This document shows, in pieces, positions 5,499 to 12,626 of a DNA stretch of 14,075 nucleotides (position 1 is its first letter; each line of letters opens with the position of its first letter). Under the pieces are notes generated by a model, which made no database searches, was not told where the DNA came from, and was given only the letters and a program-made list of their open reading frames with translations. Source of the stretch: RUG14219 sp045538535 (GTDB lineage Bacteria > Cyanobacteriota > Vampirovibrionia > Gastranaerophilales > Gastranaerophilaceae); assembly GCA_045538535.1 (NCBI GenBank), contig JAZSRN010000051.1:1-14075 (forward strand). The letters run 5' to 3'. A program made the translations under genes and the position numbers.

Positions 5499-6569
5499 AT
5501 GCTAACCCTAAAAGATTTTAAAAATGATATTAATAAATGTTCAAAATGCGCCATGTGTCAAGCGGTTTGCCCCATATACAAAATAACGGGTAACGATTGC
5601 GCCGTTTCTCGCGGGAAATTTGTTATGTTACAAGGAGTTCTCAACGGCGATTTAAAACTCAATAAAAACATTATAAAATATCTTGATATGTGCTCAAAAT
5701 GTGGCAAGTGCAAAGACTTTTGCCCTAGCAATATTGACATTTGCAAAATTTTTGAAACAACCAAATATCAATACGCTAAAAATGATTTTTTCAGCAAAAT
5801 TATTTTTACTCTCGAATCAAGAAAAATATTTAATAATATTTTGCAATTTTTTGATAAAATAACGCATTTGAATAAAAAACAAACCAAAACATTTAAAAAT
5901 ACAAAAAATATTCTATACTTCAAAGGTTGTGCCGACAAAATTTCACCAAATAACGAATTCGCAACAAAAAAAATACTTGAAAAGTATAACCTAAATATTA
6001 TCGAAAAAGAGTTTGATTGTTGCGGAGTACCGTTTTTGTCGAGTGGAAACCTAGAACGATTTGAACAAGCCCAAAATACGAATGCGGAAATTTTAAAAAA
6101 TACTCAATTCGATTACATTATCACAAACTGTGCAAGTTGCGAAGATTCCCTAAAAACTCAATTTCCGCAATATAACATTAATAATATCGTTAATTTTATC
6201 GCTCAGAACCCCAAAACTTTTATATTCAATAAACCTTTGCGCGTCACATTCCACAAACCTTGTCATTTGGAAAACATTGATTTTTTGACCCCACTTTTGG
6301 AAAACTGCGAAAATATTACCTATATTGAAATGAAAGATTTTGACGACTGCTGCGGATTTGCGGGAGAATTCGCGCTAAAAAATCCAAAACTTTCAAACAA
6401 ACTTATGCAAAACAAAGCAAAAAATATTTTAAAAACTAAAGCTGATATTGTTCTAACCCTTTGCCCAGCGTGTGAAATCGGTCTAAAATTGGGTCTTCTG
6501 GGCAAAAAAAATTCACCTAAAGTTATGAATATCGCAACTTTTTTAGATTTAGCCAAAAAAATTGTTTGA
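5499..6569 (+). CDS. GlcF-like Fe-S oxidoreductase subunit (two 4Fe-4S motifs, two CCG domains)
   Basis: 356 aa, somewhat shorter than typical GlcF. Two ferredoxin-type 4Fe-4S motifs lie at the N-terminus: C14-C17-C20-C24P and C65-C68-C71-C75P. Two cysteine-rich CCG domains follow: C144...C174-C175-G with C211/C214, and C255...C284-C285-G with C322/C325. This layout matches the glycolate oxidase Fe-S subunit and relatives (LutA, HdrB, GlpC types). These pass electrons from a flavoprotein, here not adjacent, so the substrate cannot be named. Soluble or membrane-peripheral; no membrane span. The Shine-Dalgarno is weak (AGAG close to the ATG), so it may be translated with the XRE gene upstream. 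It converges with rpsI. Confidence 0.85.
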   Translation: MLTLKDFKNDINKCSKCAMCQAVCPIYKITGNDCAVSRGKFVMLQGVLNGDLKLNKNIIKYLDMCSKCGKCKDFCPSNIDICKIFETTKYQYAKNDFFSKIIFTLESRKIFNNILQFFDKITHLNKKQTKTFKNTKNILYFKGCADKISPNNEFATKKILEKYNLNIIEKEFDCCGVPFLSSGNLERFEQAQNTNAEILKNTQFDYIITNCASCEDSLKTQFPQYNINNIVNFIAQNPKTFIFNKPLRVTFHKPCHLENIDFLTPLLENCENITYIEMKDFDDCCGFAGEFALKNPKLSNKLMQNKAKNILKTKADIVLTLCPACEIGLKLGLLGKKNSPKVMNIATFLDLAKKIV

Positions 6570-6593
6570 GAAAGTTAAGAAATAAACAAATAA

Positions 6594-6624
6594 AAAAGAT
6601 CCGATTTTGAAAATCGGTTCTTTT
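6594..6624. terminator. Bidirectional terminator between the Fe-S gene and rpsI
   Basis: CCGATTT/AAATCGG stem with loop TGA, extended by AAGA/TCTT across one T-T mismatch. T-rich tracts follow on both strands. It sits 25 nt after the plus-strand stop and 7 nt after the rpsI stop, serving both convergent units. Confidence 0.85.
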
Positions 6625-6630
6625 GGTTTC

Positions 6631-7026
6631 TTAACGTTTTGAGAATTGGAATCTCTTACGAGCTCCTTTTCTACCATATTTTTTACGTTCTTTAACGCGT
6701 GGGTCACGAGTTAACAAACCTTCCAAACGAAGAACATTTCTGTTTTCTTCTGAAAGTTTTACCAACGCTCTTGAAATACCATGTCTGATAGCACCACATT
6801 GAGCTACAACACCACCGCCCACAGCTTTTACTCTAACGTCAAATCTTTCTTGATTTTCAGTCAAAACTAAAGGTCTGTAAACAAGCATTTCGATAGCAGG
6901 TCTGTTACCGATATAATCTCTCAAAGTTTTACCGTTAACAAAAATTCTGCCTTTGCCTTTTACTAATTTTACAACTGCGATAGAAGTTTTTCTACGACCT
7001 GTTGCCATAATTTCTTTATCAGCCAT
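6631..7026 (-). CDS. rpsI: 30S ribosomal protein S9
   Basis: S9, 131 aa. A small-subunit head protein whose C-terminal tail reaches the P-site tRNA. It shows ATGRRKTSIAVVKLVKGKGRIFVNGK, then GGGVVAQCGAIRHGISRALV, and the basic tail ending GARKRFQFSKR, with the conserved terminal Lys-Arg. The start at 7026 has a full AGGAGG 8 nt upstream and shares one base with the rplM stop (TAATG), so translation is coupled. An internal Met at residue 7 is less likely. Last gene of the operon. Confidence 0.97.
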   Translation of the reverse strand: MADKEIMATGRRKTSIAVVKLVKGKGRIFVNGKTLRDYIGNRPAIEMLVYRPLVLTENQERFDVRVKAVGGGVVAQCGAIRHGISRALVKLSEENRNVLRLEGLLTRDPRVKERKKYGRKGARKRFQFSKR

Positions 7027-7463
7027 TATTTAGCCTCCTTTTCTAATGCAATAGGTTGTTGAGCAGCGTGCGGATGCTCAGCGCCTGCATAAACTTTCAA
7101 TTTTGTAAACTGTTGAGCACCAAGTGTGTTGTGTGGCAACATACCTTTGACTGCTTTTTCAATTACAAGTCTTGAGTCTTTTTCCATAACTTCTTTGAAG
7201 CTTGCTGATTTCAAACCACCCGGATAACCAGTGTGATGATAATAAATTTTATCAGTTTCTTTGTTACCTGAAACTCTAACTTTGTCAGAATTGATAACGA
7301 TTACGAAATCACCTGTATCAACGTTTGGAGTGTATTCAGGTTTATGTTTGCCTCTCAAAATGTTAGCAACTCTGGTTGCCAATCTGCCAAGGATTTCGCC
7401 TTCAGCATCGATTACATACCATTTGCGTTCGATTTCTAGAGGTTTTGCTGAATAAGTTTTCAT
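7026..7463 (-). CDS. rplM: 50S ribosomal protein L13
   Basis: L13, 145 aa, full length. An early-assembly large-subunit protein. Hallmarks: RKWYVIDAEGEILGRLATRVANILRGKHKPEYTPNVDTGDFVIVIN, KIYYHHTGYPGG, and AVKGMLPHNTLGAQQFTKLKVYAGAEHPHAAQQP. GGAG lies 9 nt before the ATG. It follows truA by 22 nt and overlaps rpsI by one base; truA-rplM-rpsI is the cyanobacterial order. Confidence 0.97.
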   Translation of the reverse strand: MKTYSAKPLEIERKWYVIDAEGEILGRLATRVANILRGKHKPEYTPNVDTGDFVIVINSDKVRVSGNKETDKIYYHHTGYPGGLKSASFKEVMEKDSRLVIEKAVKGMLPHNTLGAQQFTKLKVYAGAEHPHAAQQPIALEKEAK

Positions 7464-7485
7464 GCTTTTTTCTCCATATATGTTT

Positions 7486-8256
7486 TTAATATTCTACCTT
7501 CATTAATGTAAGCCCGTACGGACTCACACATCTACCGGCTTTTGTTCTGTCTTTTGCATCTAGAACATCTTTCATATGCTCCGACGACAAATTGTGACCT
7601 TCAATTTCCAGCAGAGTTCCGACTATCGTTCGTACCATATTGTAGAGAAATCTATTCCCCGCAATATCAATAACAACTTTGTCACCACATTTTTGACAAT
7701 GTGCTGATTGTATAAAACATATTGTGCTTGGGTTACGCGTACCGGAACTTTTGAAAGAAGTAAAATCGTGCTCACCAACTAAATAATCCAAAGATTTTTG
7801 CATTCTGTCAATATCAATATCATATTTAATTCTCATCAAATCGCCATCAAACGCATTTTTACATTTACGATTGATAAACTCATATCTGTAATAACGCATT
7901 TTGGCAGATTTTTGAGCGTGAAAATCACTTTCAACTTCTCTAAAATCACAGATAGAAATGTCATTGGGCAAAATTTCATTCAAACCATAAACAAACTTTG
8001 AAGCAACAATCATCTGTTCACAATCGAAATGAGCGACTTGCCCTTTTGAATTGACACCCTTATCCGTTCTTCCGGAAAATACCGTTTTATACTGTCGGAT
8101 ATATTCATTGGAGGCTTTGCCCCCTATCAATGTACTAATAGCTTTTTCAAGTTCACTTTGTATTGTAGGAGCTTTTCTGAGTTCACCGTTTTCAAATTGA
8201 ATTTGGCTTCCCTCGTAATTTTTCCCGACATAATGAACCTGAAAGGCATATCTCAT
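7486..8256 (-). CDS. truA: tRNA pseudouridine(38-40) synthase TruA
   Basis: TruA, 256 aa. It isomerises uridines 38-40 of the tRNA anticodon arm to pseudouridine. The catalytic motif is FSGRTDKGVNSKGQVAHF with the nucleophile Asp65 (family RTDxGVHA, here with Asn for His). Also visible are MRYYRYEF and the C-terminal GNRFLYNMVRTIVGTLLEIG-like block (here LLEIEG). It starts 5 nt after the rplQ stop without an obvious Shine-Dalgarno, so it is probably translated by coupling, perhaps at a lower level than its ribosomal neighbours. Confidence 0.95.
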   Translation of the reverse strand: MRYAFQVHYVGKNYEGSQIQFENGELRKAPTIQSELEKAISTLIGGKASNEYIRQYKTVFSGRTDKGVNSKGQVAHFDCEQMIVASKFVYGLNEILPNDISICDFREVESDFHAQKSAKMRYYRYEFINRKCKNAFDGDLMRIKYDIDIDRMQKSLDYLVGEHDFTSFKSSGTRNPSTICFIQSAHCQKCGDKVVIDIAGNRFLYNMVRTIVGTLLEIEGHNLSSEHMKDVLDAKDRTKAGRCVSPYGLTLMKVEY

Positions 8257-8261
8257 CGGAA

Positions 8262-8690
8262 TTATACCAATTGGATTAATGCCATTTCAGAAGCGTCTCC
8301 ACGTCTTGGAGGCAATCTGAAAATTCTTGTGTAACCACCGTTACGATCAGAATATTTTTTACCAATGATAACAAACAACTTTCTCAAAACAGTTTGAGGG
8401 ATTAATTTTTTATCATCTTGTGGAGCATCAAATACTTCACCGGTTGCCATATCCATGAATTTTCCGGTTTCTTTATTGTAAATATGTCTTGCAACTTGAC
8501 GAATTGAGTGCAAGTCGCCTTTTTTAGATTTGGTAATCAAAGCTTCAGCAAATGGTCTCAAAGCCTTAGCACGAGCCATAGTAGTTTTGATTTCACCGTG
8601 AACAAAAAGTTCAGTCGCTAAAGAACGCAAAAGAGCATCTCTTTGGTCTTTCGCCTTTCCTAGCGTATGTTTTTTGCACATATGTCTCAT
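8262..8690 (-). CDS. rplQ: 50S ribosomal protein L17
   Basis: L17, 142 aa, longer than the usual 115-127. It lies near the peptide exit tunnel. It has the MRH start, GEIKTTMARAKALRPFAEALIT, and the C-terminal RKLFVIIGKKYSDRNGGYTRI followed by ALIQLV. An insertion of about 20 residues (around NKETGKFMDMATGEVFDAPQ, residues 71-90) lies before the conserved RKLF helix; it is in frame and similar in composition to the rest. AAAGGAT lies 8 nt before the ATG. It follows rpoA by 42 nt, the classic pair. Confidence 0.96.
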   Translation of the reverse strand: MRHMCKKHTLGKAKDQRDALLRSLATELFVHGEIKTTMARAKALRPFAEALITKSKKGDLHSIRQVARHIYNKETGKFMDMATGEVFDAPQDDKKLIPQTVLRKLFVIIGKKYSDRNGGYTRIFRLPPRRGDASEMALIQLV

Positions 8691-8732
8691 TTTTTTATCC
8701 TTTTCTTATTATTGTTTGTAATTTACTAATTA

Positions 8733-9704
8733 TTAGCCGATTTCTTCTTCATCAAGTTCAGGACTTGGCGCCAAATCTAAACCAAAATGGTGCAATCTTT
8801 CGATTACTTCATCAGAAGATTTTTTACCGAAGTTTTTGATGTTTAACAAATCGTGTTCTGATTTTTTCAACAATTCAGCCATTGAATTGATACTTGCTCT
8901 TTTTAAGCAATTGTATGCTCTAACAGACAATTCTAATTCTTCAATAGTCATAGAAGGAGCAGAAGAATCATTTTCAACAACTTCTTCCATAACCGGAACT
9001 GAAGTAATTACCGGTTGGCCAGTAATTGCTGAAATTTGCATAAAGTGCTCAATCAACAAGTTTGAAGCTTGGCTCAACGCATTAGTTACATCAACTGAAC
9101 CGTTAGACCAAATTTCAAGAGTCAATTTATCAAAATCAATTGAATCACCAACACGTGTATTTTCTACAGTGTAGCTAACGCGTTTGATAGGCATAAATGT
9201 TGCATCGATAGGCAATACGTCGATAGAAACGCCTCTTGCATCTCTAGGAACGTCATTTGCTCTGTAACCTTTGCCTGATTCAACCATAATATCAGCGTGG
9301 AATGAACCACCATCTGCTACTGTACAAATTAACCAGTCAGGGTTTACAACTTTAACCCCAGCAGGAAGTTGGATATCACTTGCTAATACAGGTCCAGGAC
9401 GATCAACGTCAATTCTTAAGTGTTGAGGTTCTTTAGAATCAGTTTTTACAACCAATCCTTTCATGTTCAACATAACGTCAATAACATCTTCCAACACACC
9501 CGGAATTGCTGTGTATTCGTGAGTAATACCTTCAATTCTTGTAGATGTAACCGCAGTACCTTCCAAACTTGATAACAATACTCTTCTTAAAGAGTTACCA
9601 ATTGTAGTACCAAAACCTTTTGCTAAAGGTTCGATTACAAATTTACCGTATTGAGAACCGTCTGAACTTGTTGTTGTATCAACATTTTTAATTTTTAATT
9701 CCAT
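8733..9704 (-). CDS. rpoA: DNA-directed RNA polymerase subunit alpha
   Basis: RpoA, 323 aa, full length. The N-terminal domain (about 1-230) dimerises and assembles the polymerase: FVIEPLAKGFGTTIGNSLRRVLLSSLEGTAV and the VENTRVGDSIDFDKLTLEIWSNG region are conserved. A flexible linker follows, then the C-terminal domain (about 255-315), which binds UP elements and activators. In ELSVRAYNCLKRA, Arg and Asn match the DNA-contacting Arg265 and Asn268 of E. coli. AGGAGAAT lies about 8 nt before the ATG. Confidence 0.98.
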   Translation of the reverse strand: MELKIKNVDTTTSSDGSQYGKFVIEPLAKGFGTTIGNSLRRVLLSSLEGTAVTSTRIEGITHEYTAIPGVLEDVIDVMLNMKGLVVKTDSKEPQHLRIDVDRPGPVLASDIQLPAGVKVVNPDWLICTVADGGSFHADIMVESGKGYRANDVPRDARGVSIDVLPIDATFMPIKRVSYTVENTRVGDSIDFDKLTLEIWSNGSVDVTNALSQASNLLIEHFMQISAITGQPVITSVPVMEEVVENDSSAPSMTIEELELSVRAYNCLKRASINSMAELLKKSEHDLLNIKNFGKKSSDEVIERLHHFGLDLAPSPELDEEEIG

Positions 9705-9745
9705 GTTTTATTCTCCTAGTTAAAATATTACTTGGTTAATTTTTA

Positions 9746-10348
9746 CTATTTAGAGTAGAACTCAATTACTAATTGTTCTTTCATATCAGGATCGAGTTCT
9801 TCTCTTTCCGGAATTCTGTCGAACGTAATTTTCAAAGCATCTTTGTCGATTGTCATCCATGCCGGAGCACAAGCCATGTCTATCATTTCATTTACTGATT
9901 TCAAGAAGTTTGTACTATTAGCTTTAATAGTAACTACATCGCCTGCTTTTACCAAGTATGACGGAATATCAACTTTTCTGCCGTTAACCAATACGTGACC
10001 GTGGTTAACAATTTGTCTTGATTGTTTTCTTGTAATACCAAAACCTGCACGGTAAAGAACGTTATCAAGTCTGCTTTCCAATAATTGTAAAAGGATAGTA
10101 CCTGTAACACCTTTTCTTCTTGCAGCTTCATTATAATATTTAGCAAATTGTTTTTCACTTACCAAATAAGTAAATCTGATTTTTTGTTTTTCTGCTAAAT
10201 GTAAAGCATATTCAGAAAGTTTTTTTCTAACTGCGCCATGTTGACCGGAAGCAGTTTGTCTCATAGAAGAAGTTAATTTTCTGTTAGAAAGATCTTTAAC
10301 TTTCTTATTTCTGAATAATTTGTTTGATGGTCCTGTATATCTTGCCAT
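9746..10348 (-). CDS. rpsD: 30S ribosomal protein S4
   Basis: S4, 200 aa, a primary 16S rRNA binder that starts small-subunit assembly. The N-terminal part (MARYTGPSNKLFRNKKV...) lacks the zinc cysteines. The S4 RNA-binding domain is at about 91-150 (SRLDNVLYRAGFGITRKQSRQIVNHGHVLVNGRKVDIPSY), and the C-terminus ends VIEFYSK. AAAGGAGAAA precedes the ATG. In cyanobacteria rpsD is usually elsewhere; here it lies between rpsK and rpoA, as in many other bacteria. S4 often controls its own mRNA, and the 97-nt structured spacer upstream may be that site. Confidence 0.97.
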   Translation of the reverse strand: MARYTGPSNKLFRNKKVKDLSNRKLTSSMRQTASGQHGAVRKKLSEYALHLAEKQKIRFTYLVSEKQFAKYYNEAARRKGVTGTILLQLLESRLDNVLYRAGFGITRKQSRQIVNHGHVLVNGRKVDIPSYLVKAGDVVTIKANSTNFLKSVNEMIDMACAPAWMTIDKDALKITFDRIPEREELDPDMKEQLVIEFYSK

Positions 10349-10445
10349 TTTTAATTTTCTCCTTTAATTGTTGCGGGGCATCTACGGTTTGGGTTATTGG
10401 CTATAACACAAGCCCCCGCGATAGTACTATAATTTGTAAGAGCAA
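10349..10445 (-). promoter_or_regulatory. Structured, GC-rich spacer before rpsD; candidate S4 autoregulatory leader
   Basis: Minus-strand RNA can pair GCGGGG with CCCCGC across about 35 nt (with a bulge), and an inner GTTAT/ATAAC stem-loop fits inside. The last part holds the rpsD Shine-Dalgarno. Its GC content stands out from the AT-rich surroundings. S4 is known to repress by binding leader pseudoknots; which fold applies here is unknown. Confidence 0.35.
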
Positions 10446-10832
10446 TTATACTCTACGTTTTTTAGGTGGTCTGCAACCGTTGTGCGGAATAGGAGTTACA
10501 TCTTTAATCAATGTAATTTCTAAACCTGCAGCTTGAATAGCTCTGATTGCAGTTTCTCTACCTGAGCCAGGCCCTTTGATATGAACTTCAACTTTTTTCA
10601 TACCTTGATCGATAGATTTTTTAGCTACCATTTCAGCAGCAGACTGAGCAGCAAACGGAGTACCTTTTCTTGCACCTTTAAAACCGCTTGCACCGGCTGT
10701 TGCCCAAGCAATAGCATTACCTTGAGTATCTGTAGAAGTAACGATTGTGTTGTTGAATGTAGATTGAATATGTACTACACCCTGCAATACGTTCTTCTTT
10801 TCTTTTTTCTTAGTTTTTTGTGGTCTTGCCAT
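10446..10832 (-). CDS. rpsK: 30S ribosomal protein S11
   Basis: S11, 128 aa. A platform protein near the E site and the Shine-Dalgarno helix. Conserved blocks: GVVHIQSTFNNTIVTSTDTQGNAIAWATAGASGFKGARKGTPFAAQ, then VHIKGPGSGRETAIRAI, and TPIPHNGCRPPKKRRV at the end. AAGGAAAT lies about 9 nt before the ATG. It follows rpsM by 56 nt, and the gap contains a short tandem repeat. Confidence 0.97.
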   Translation of the reverse strand: MARPQKTKKKEKKNVLQGVVHIQSTFNNTIVTSTDTQGNAIAWATAGASGFKGARKGTPFAAQSAAEMVAKKSIDQGMKKVEVHIKGPGSGRETAIRAIQAAGLEITLIKDVTPIPHNGCRPPKKRRV

Positions 10833-10843
10833 TTTTCTATTTC

Positions 10844-10880
10844 CTTATATTTATTACTTATATTTACTACTTATATTATC
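10844..10880. repeat. Short tandem repeat between rpsM and rpsK
   Basis: About 2.8 copies of the 13-mer CTTATATTTAYTA (10844-10856, 10857-10869, partial 10870-10880). It is AT-rich and lies upstream of the rpsK ribosome site. Confidence 0.7.
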
Positions 10881-10888
10881 GACGCAAA

Positions 10889-11254
10889 CTATTTTTTCTT
10901 AGTGATTGCTAAACCTTTTTTACCACGACGGGTTCTTGCGTTAGTTTTTGTTCTTTGACCTCTGCAAGGAAGGTTACGTTTGTGTCTCATGCCTCTATAT
11001 GAACCGATTTCTTGAAGACGTTTGATGTTCAAAGAAACTTCTCTTCTCAAATCACCTTCAATGTTGTAATTTGCAAGTTCGTTTCTTAACAATTTAATAT
11101 CTTCATCTGTCAAATCGTCTGTTCTTAAGTCCGGTGAAATACCAGTAGCTTCAAGAATTTTAGCACTTCTTGTAGGACCGATTCCATAGATGTATGTTAA
11201 TGCGATAATAAGTCTTTTGTTACGAGGTAAATCTACCCCTGATAATCTTGCCAT
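10889..11254 (-). CDS. rpsM: 30S ribosomal protein S13
   Basis: S13, 121 aa. A head protein that contacts P-site tRNA and bridges the subunits. It shows MARLSGVDLPRNKRLIIALTYIYGIGPTRSAKIL at the start, then GDLRREVSLNIKRLQEIGSYRGMRHKRNLPCRGQRTKTNARTRRG at the basic C-terminus. AAAGGAGAAA precedes the ATG. The 20-odd bases at its translation start match those of rpsD. Confidence 0.97.
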   Translation of the reverse strand: MARLSGVDLPRNKRLIIALTYIYGIGPTRSAKILEATGISPDLRTDDLTDEDIKLLRNELANYNIEGDLRREVSLNIKRLQEIGSYRGMRHKRNLPCRGQRTKTNARTRRGKKGLAITKKK

Positions 11255-11360
11255 TTTTAATTTTCTCCTTTTCTTGTTGTTAGATTTTTTTGGATATGAG
11301 GGATAAATACTTCCTCACCACCCGCCGCAAAGCCCGCGAGTTCGGCATAACAAAAAGCAA
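11255..11360 (-). promoter_or_regulatory. Structured spacer between rpmJ and rpsM
   Basis: A 106-nt gap with a GC-rich core in AT-rich surroundings. Possible minus-strand helices are GCCG/CGGC and TGAGG/CCTCA. No reading frame is seen. It could be a regulatory leader of the distal operon or a small repeat remnant. Confidence 0.3.
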
Positions 11361-11474
11361 TTAGCCTTGTCTTTGTTTGTGTTTAGGATTTTCACAAATA
11401 ACTGCTACTCTGCCTTTTCTTTTAATACATTTGCATTTGTCGCAAATTGGTTTTACTGATGATCTTACTTTCAT
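11361..11474 (-). CDS. rpmJ: 50S ribosomal protein L36
   Basis: L36, 37 aa: MKVRSSVKPICDKCKC at the start and CENPKHKQRQG at the end. The zinc ribbon Cys11-Cys14-Cys27-His32 is intact. The length and the HKQRQG ending match the cyanobacterial and general bacterial form. AAAGGAA lies 7 nt before the ATG. It lies between infA and rpsM, as usual. Confidence 0.97.
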   Translation of the reverse strand: MKVRSSVKPICDKCKCIKRKGRVAVICENPKHKQRQG

Positions 11475-11509
11475 TTTGTTTTCCTTTATATTAGTTGTAT
11501 TCGTGAGAT

Positions 11510-11725
11510 TTATTTTAATCTGAAGGTGATTCGGCCTCTTGTCAAATCATAAGGTGTCATTTCGACTTTAACCTTGTCACCCGGAAGAATTCTTATGAAA
11601 TTTTTTCTGATTTTTCCGGAAATATGTGCCAAAATTTCATGGTCGTTTTCAAGTTTTACTCTGAACATTGCATTTGGCATAGATTCAACAATTGTACCTT
11701 CTAATTCTATTACGTCTTTTGCCAT
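11510..11725 (-). CDS. infA: Translation initiation factor IF-1
   Basis: IF-1, 71 aa, the usual size. It binds the ribosomal A site during initiation. The single OB-fold domain is clear: MAKDVIELEGTIVESMPNAMFRVKLENDHEILAHISGKIRKNFIRILPGDKVKVEMTPYDLTRGRI, with the family's GRI.FR ending. AAGGAAAA lies before the ATG. Here it is the first gene of the operon; the usual neighbours secY and adk are absent, so the spc operon is probably elsewhere. Confidence 0.97.
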   Translation of the reverse strand: MAKDVIELEGTIVESMPNAMFRVKLENDHEILAHISGKIRKNFIRILPGDKVKVEMTPYDLTRGRITFRLK

Positions 11726-11773
11726 TGTTTTCCTTTTCTTTCGGCTGTATCATTGCAACTGCACTATTTATTA

Positions 11774-11779
11774 ATTATA
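11774..11779 (-). promoter_or_regulatory. -10 box proximal to infA
   Basis: A perfect TATAAT on the minus strand about 50 nt before the infA start. No good -35 at 16-18 nt. A weaker alternative (TTGCAA, 16-nt spacer, TATGAT) lies further upstream near 11844-11871, overlapping a CTTGCAA/TTGCAAG dyad. Confidence 0.4.
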
Positions 11780-11849
11780 AAATTCGGCTCTAAAAGCACT
11801 ATTCTTAATCAAAAATTTGGCACAGTTCACCTGCACTTTAATAATCATA

Positions 11850-11872
11850 CTTGCAAAATATTGAATTGCAAG
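11850..11872. repeat. CTTGCAA/TTGCAAG dyad upstream of infA
   Basis: A perfect 7-bp inverted repeat (11850-11856 and 11866-11872) with a 9-bp spacer, in the stretch between the distal promoter and infA. A possible regulator site or RNA hairpin. Confidence 0.35.
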
Positions 11873-11973
11873 CGATTTACCCAAGTTTTTCGAAGATTTA
11901 TTTCAAATTTTACATAATTGTTTTTTAAAACTAGGCACACATTCAAGAAAACCCCGACATGATGAAACGACGT

Positions 11974-12002
11974 ATTTTAGCAACTTTCAGCATGATTGTA
12001 AA
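11974..12002 (-). promoter_or_regulatory. Distal promoter of the infA operon
   Basis: -35 TTTACA (12002-11997), 17-nt spacer, -10 TAAAAT (11979-11974) on the minus strand. It would give a leader of about 240 nt before infA. The rest of the 422-base gap (11726-12147) holds no gene. It also contains an 8-bp inverted repeat, TTGTTTTA/TAAAACAA (12022-12046), on the side of the plus-strand gene. Confidence 0.55.
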
Positions 12003-12147
12003 TTTTTCTTAACATGAGTTATTGTTTTATATTTTTATTAAAACAAACATACAATAAGATTTGTAACAAAATCCCAGATTACTGAAATCAACCGCTAAAA
12101 AATGTTTTTATTAGTTTAACGGTACTAACAGAAAGAGAGAAGTGCAG

Positions 12148-12522
12148 ATGGTTGACAAAATTGAAGGCATAAAAGACGAAGACGATTTAAAACGTGCACA
12201 AGCGGCATCCGCAGCGCAAGGCTCAAGCATTACAAACTATAACGAGTGGAGCGAAATACTAAAAAGCCTTGAAGAAGCCGGTGTTGAATCAACTGGCAGT
12301 TTTGCGGGTGATAAAGCAAGATTACAAGAAATTGAAATTGCTGTACAAAACTATATTGAAGAAGTACAAGCGCAAGAAAAAACAAGAACCGAACAAGGTA
12401 AAGAACAACAAGCCTCGAATCTATCCAAAAGCGATAATGAACAAGTTGTAAAAGCAAACGTAGCAAACGCAACAAGTTCGGCAATCCTTGCCGATTACAT
12501 GAAATATTACCACTTGTTATAG
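12148..12522 (+). CDS. Hypothetical protein, soluble, Ala/Gln/Glu-rich
   Basis: 124 aa; no family recognised. Rich in Ala, Gln, Glu and Lys, with no cysteine, signal peptide or membrane segment. It is probably mostly helical: residues about 27-45 (YNEWSEILKSLEEAGVEST) and 55-80 (KARLQEIEIAVQNYIEEVQAQEK) look like amphipathic helices, then a low-complexity linker and a final ILADYMKYYHLL. The frame opens with a GTG two codons earlier; the ATG at 12148 fits GAGAGAAG upstream. It stands alone between the infA promoter and a convergent prepilin gene, ending before a strong hairpin. Composition and spacing support a real gene; function unknown. Confidence 0.7.
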   Translation: MVDKIEGIKDEDDLKRAQAASAAQGSSITNYNEWSEILKSLEEAGVESTGSFAGDKARLQEIEIAVQNYIEEVQAQEKTRTEQGKEQQASNLSKSDNEQVVKANVANATSSAILADYMKYYHLL

Positions 12523-12561
12523 AACTCTAAAAATTTTAAAACAAGACAGTGTTAATTTTAG

Positions 12562-12591
12562 GCGGATGTTCTGTAGTTACAGAACATCCGC
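12562..12591. terminator. Hairpin between convergent genes, probable bidirectional terminator
   Basis: A perfect 13-bp stem (GCGGATGTTCTGT/ACAGAACATCCGC) with loop AGTT, 40 nt after the plus-strand stop and 35 nt after the prepilin 2 stop. T-tracts are weak on both sides, so termination efficiency is uncertain. Confidence 0.65.
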
Positions 12592-12626
12592 GTTGTTAAT
12601 TATACCTTCGCATTGCAAACACAAAA

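Noticed and set aside
11961..12014. Plus-strand mini-ORF MMKRRILATFSMIVNFS
   Set aside because: No Shine-Dalgarno, 17 codons only, and it overlaps the distal minus-strand infA promoter.
12230..12484. Minus-strand frame opposite the hypothetical gene
   Set aside because: A Leu-rich shadow of the plus-strand gene, with no start signals.
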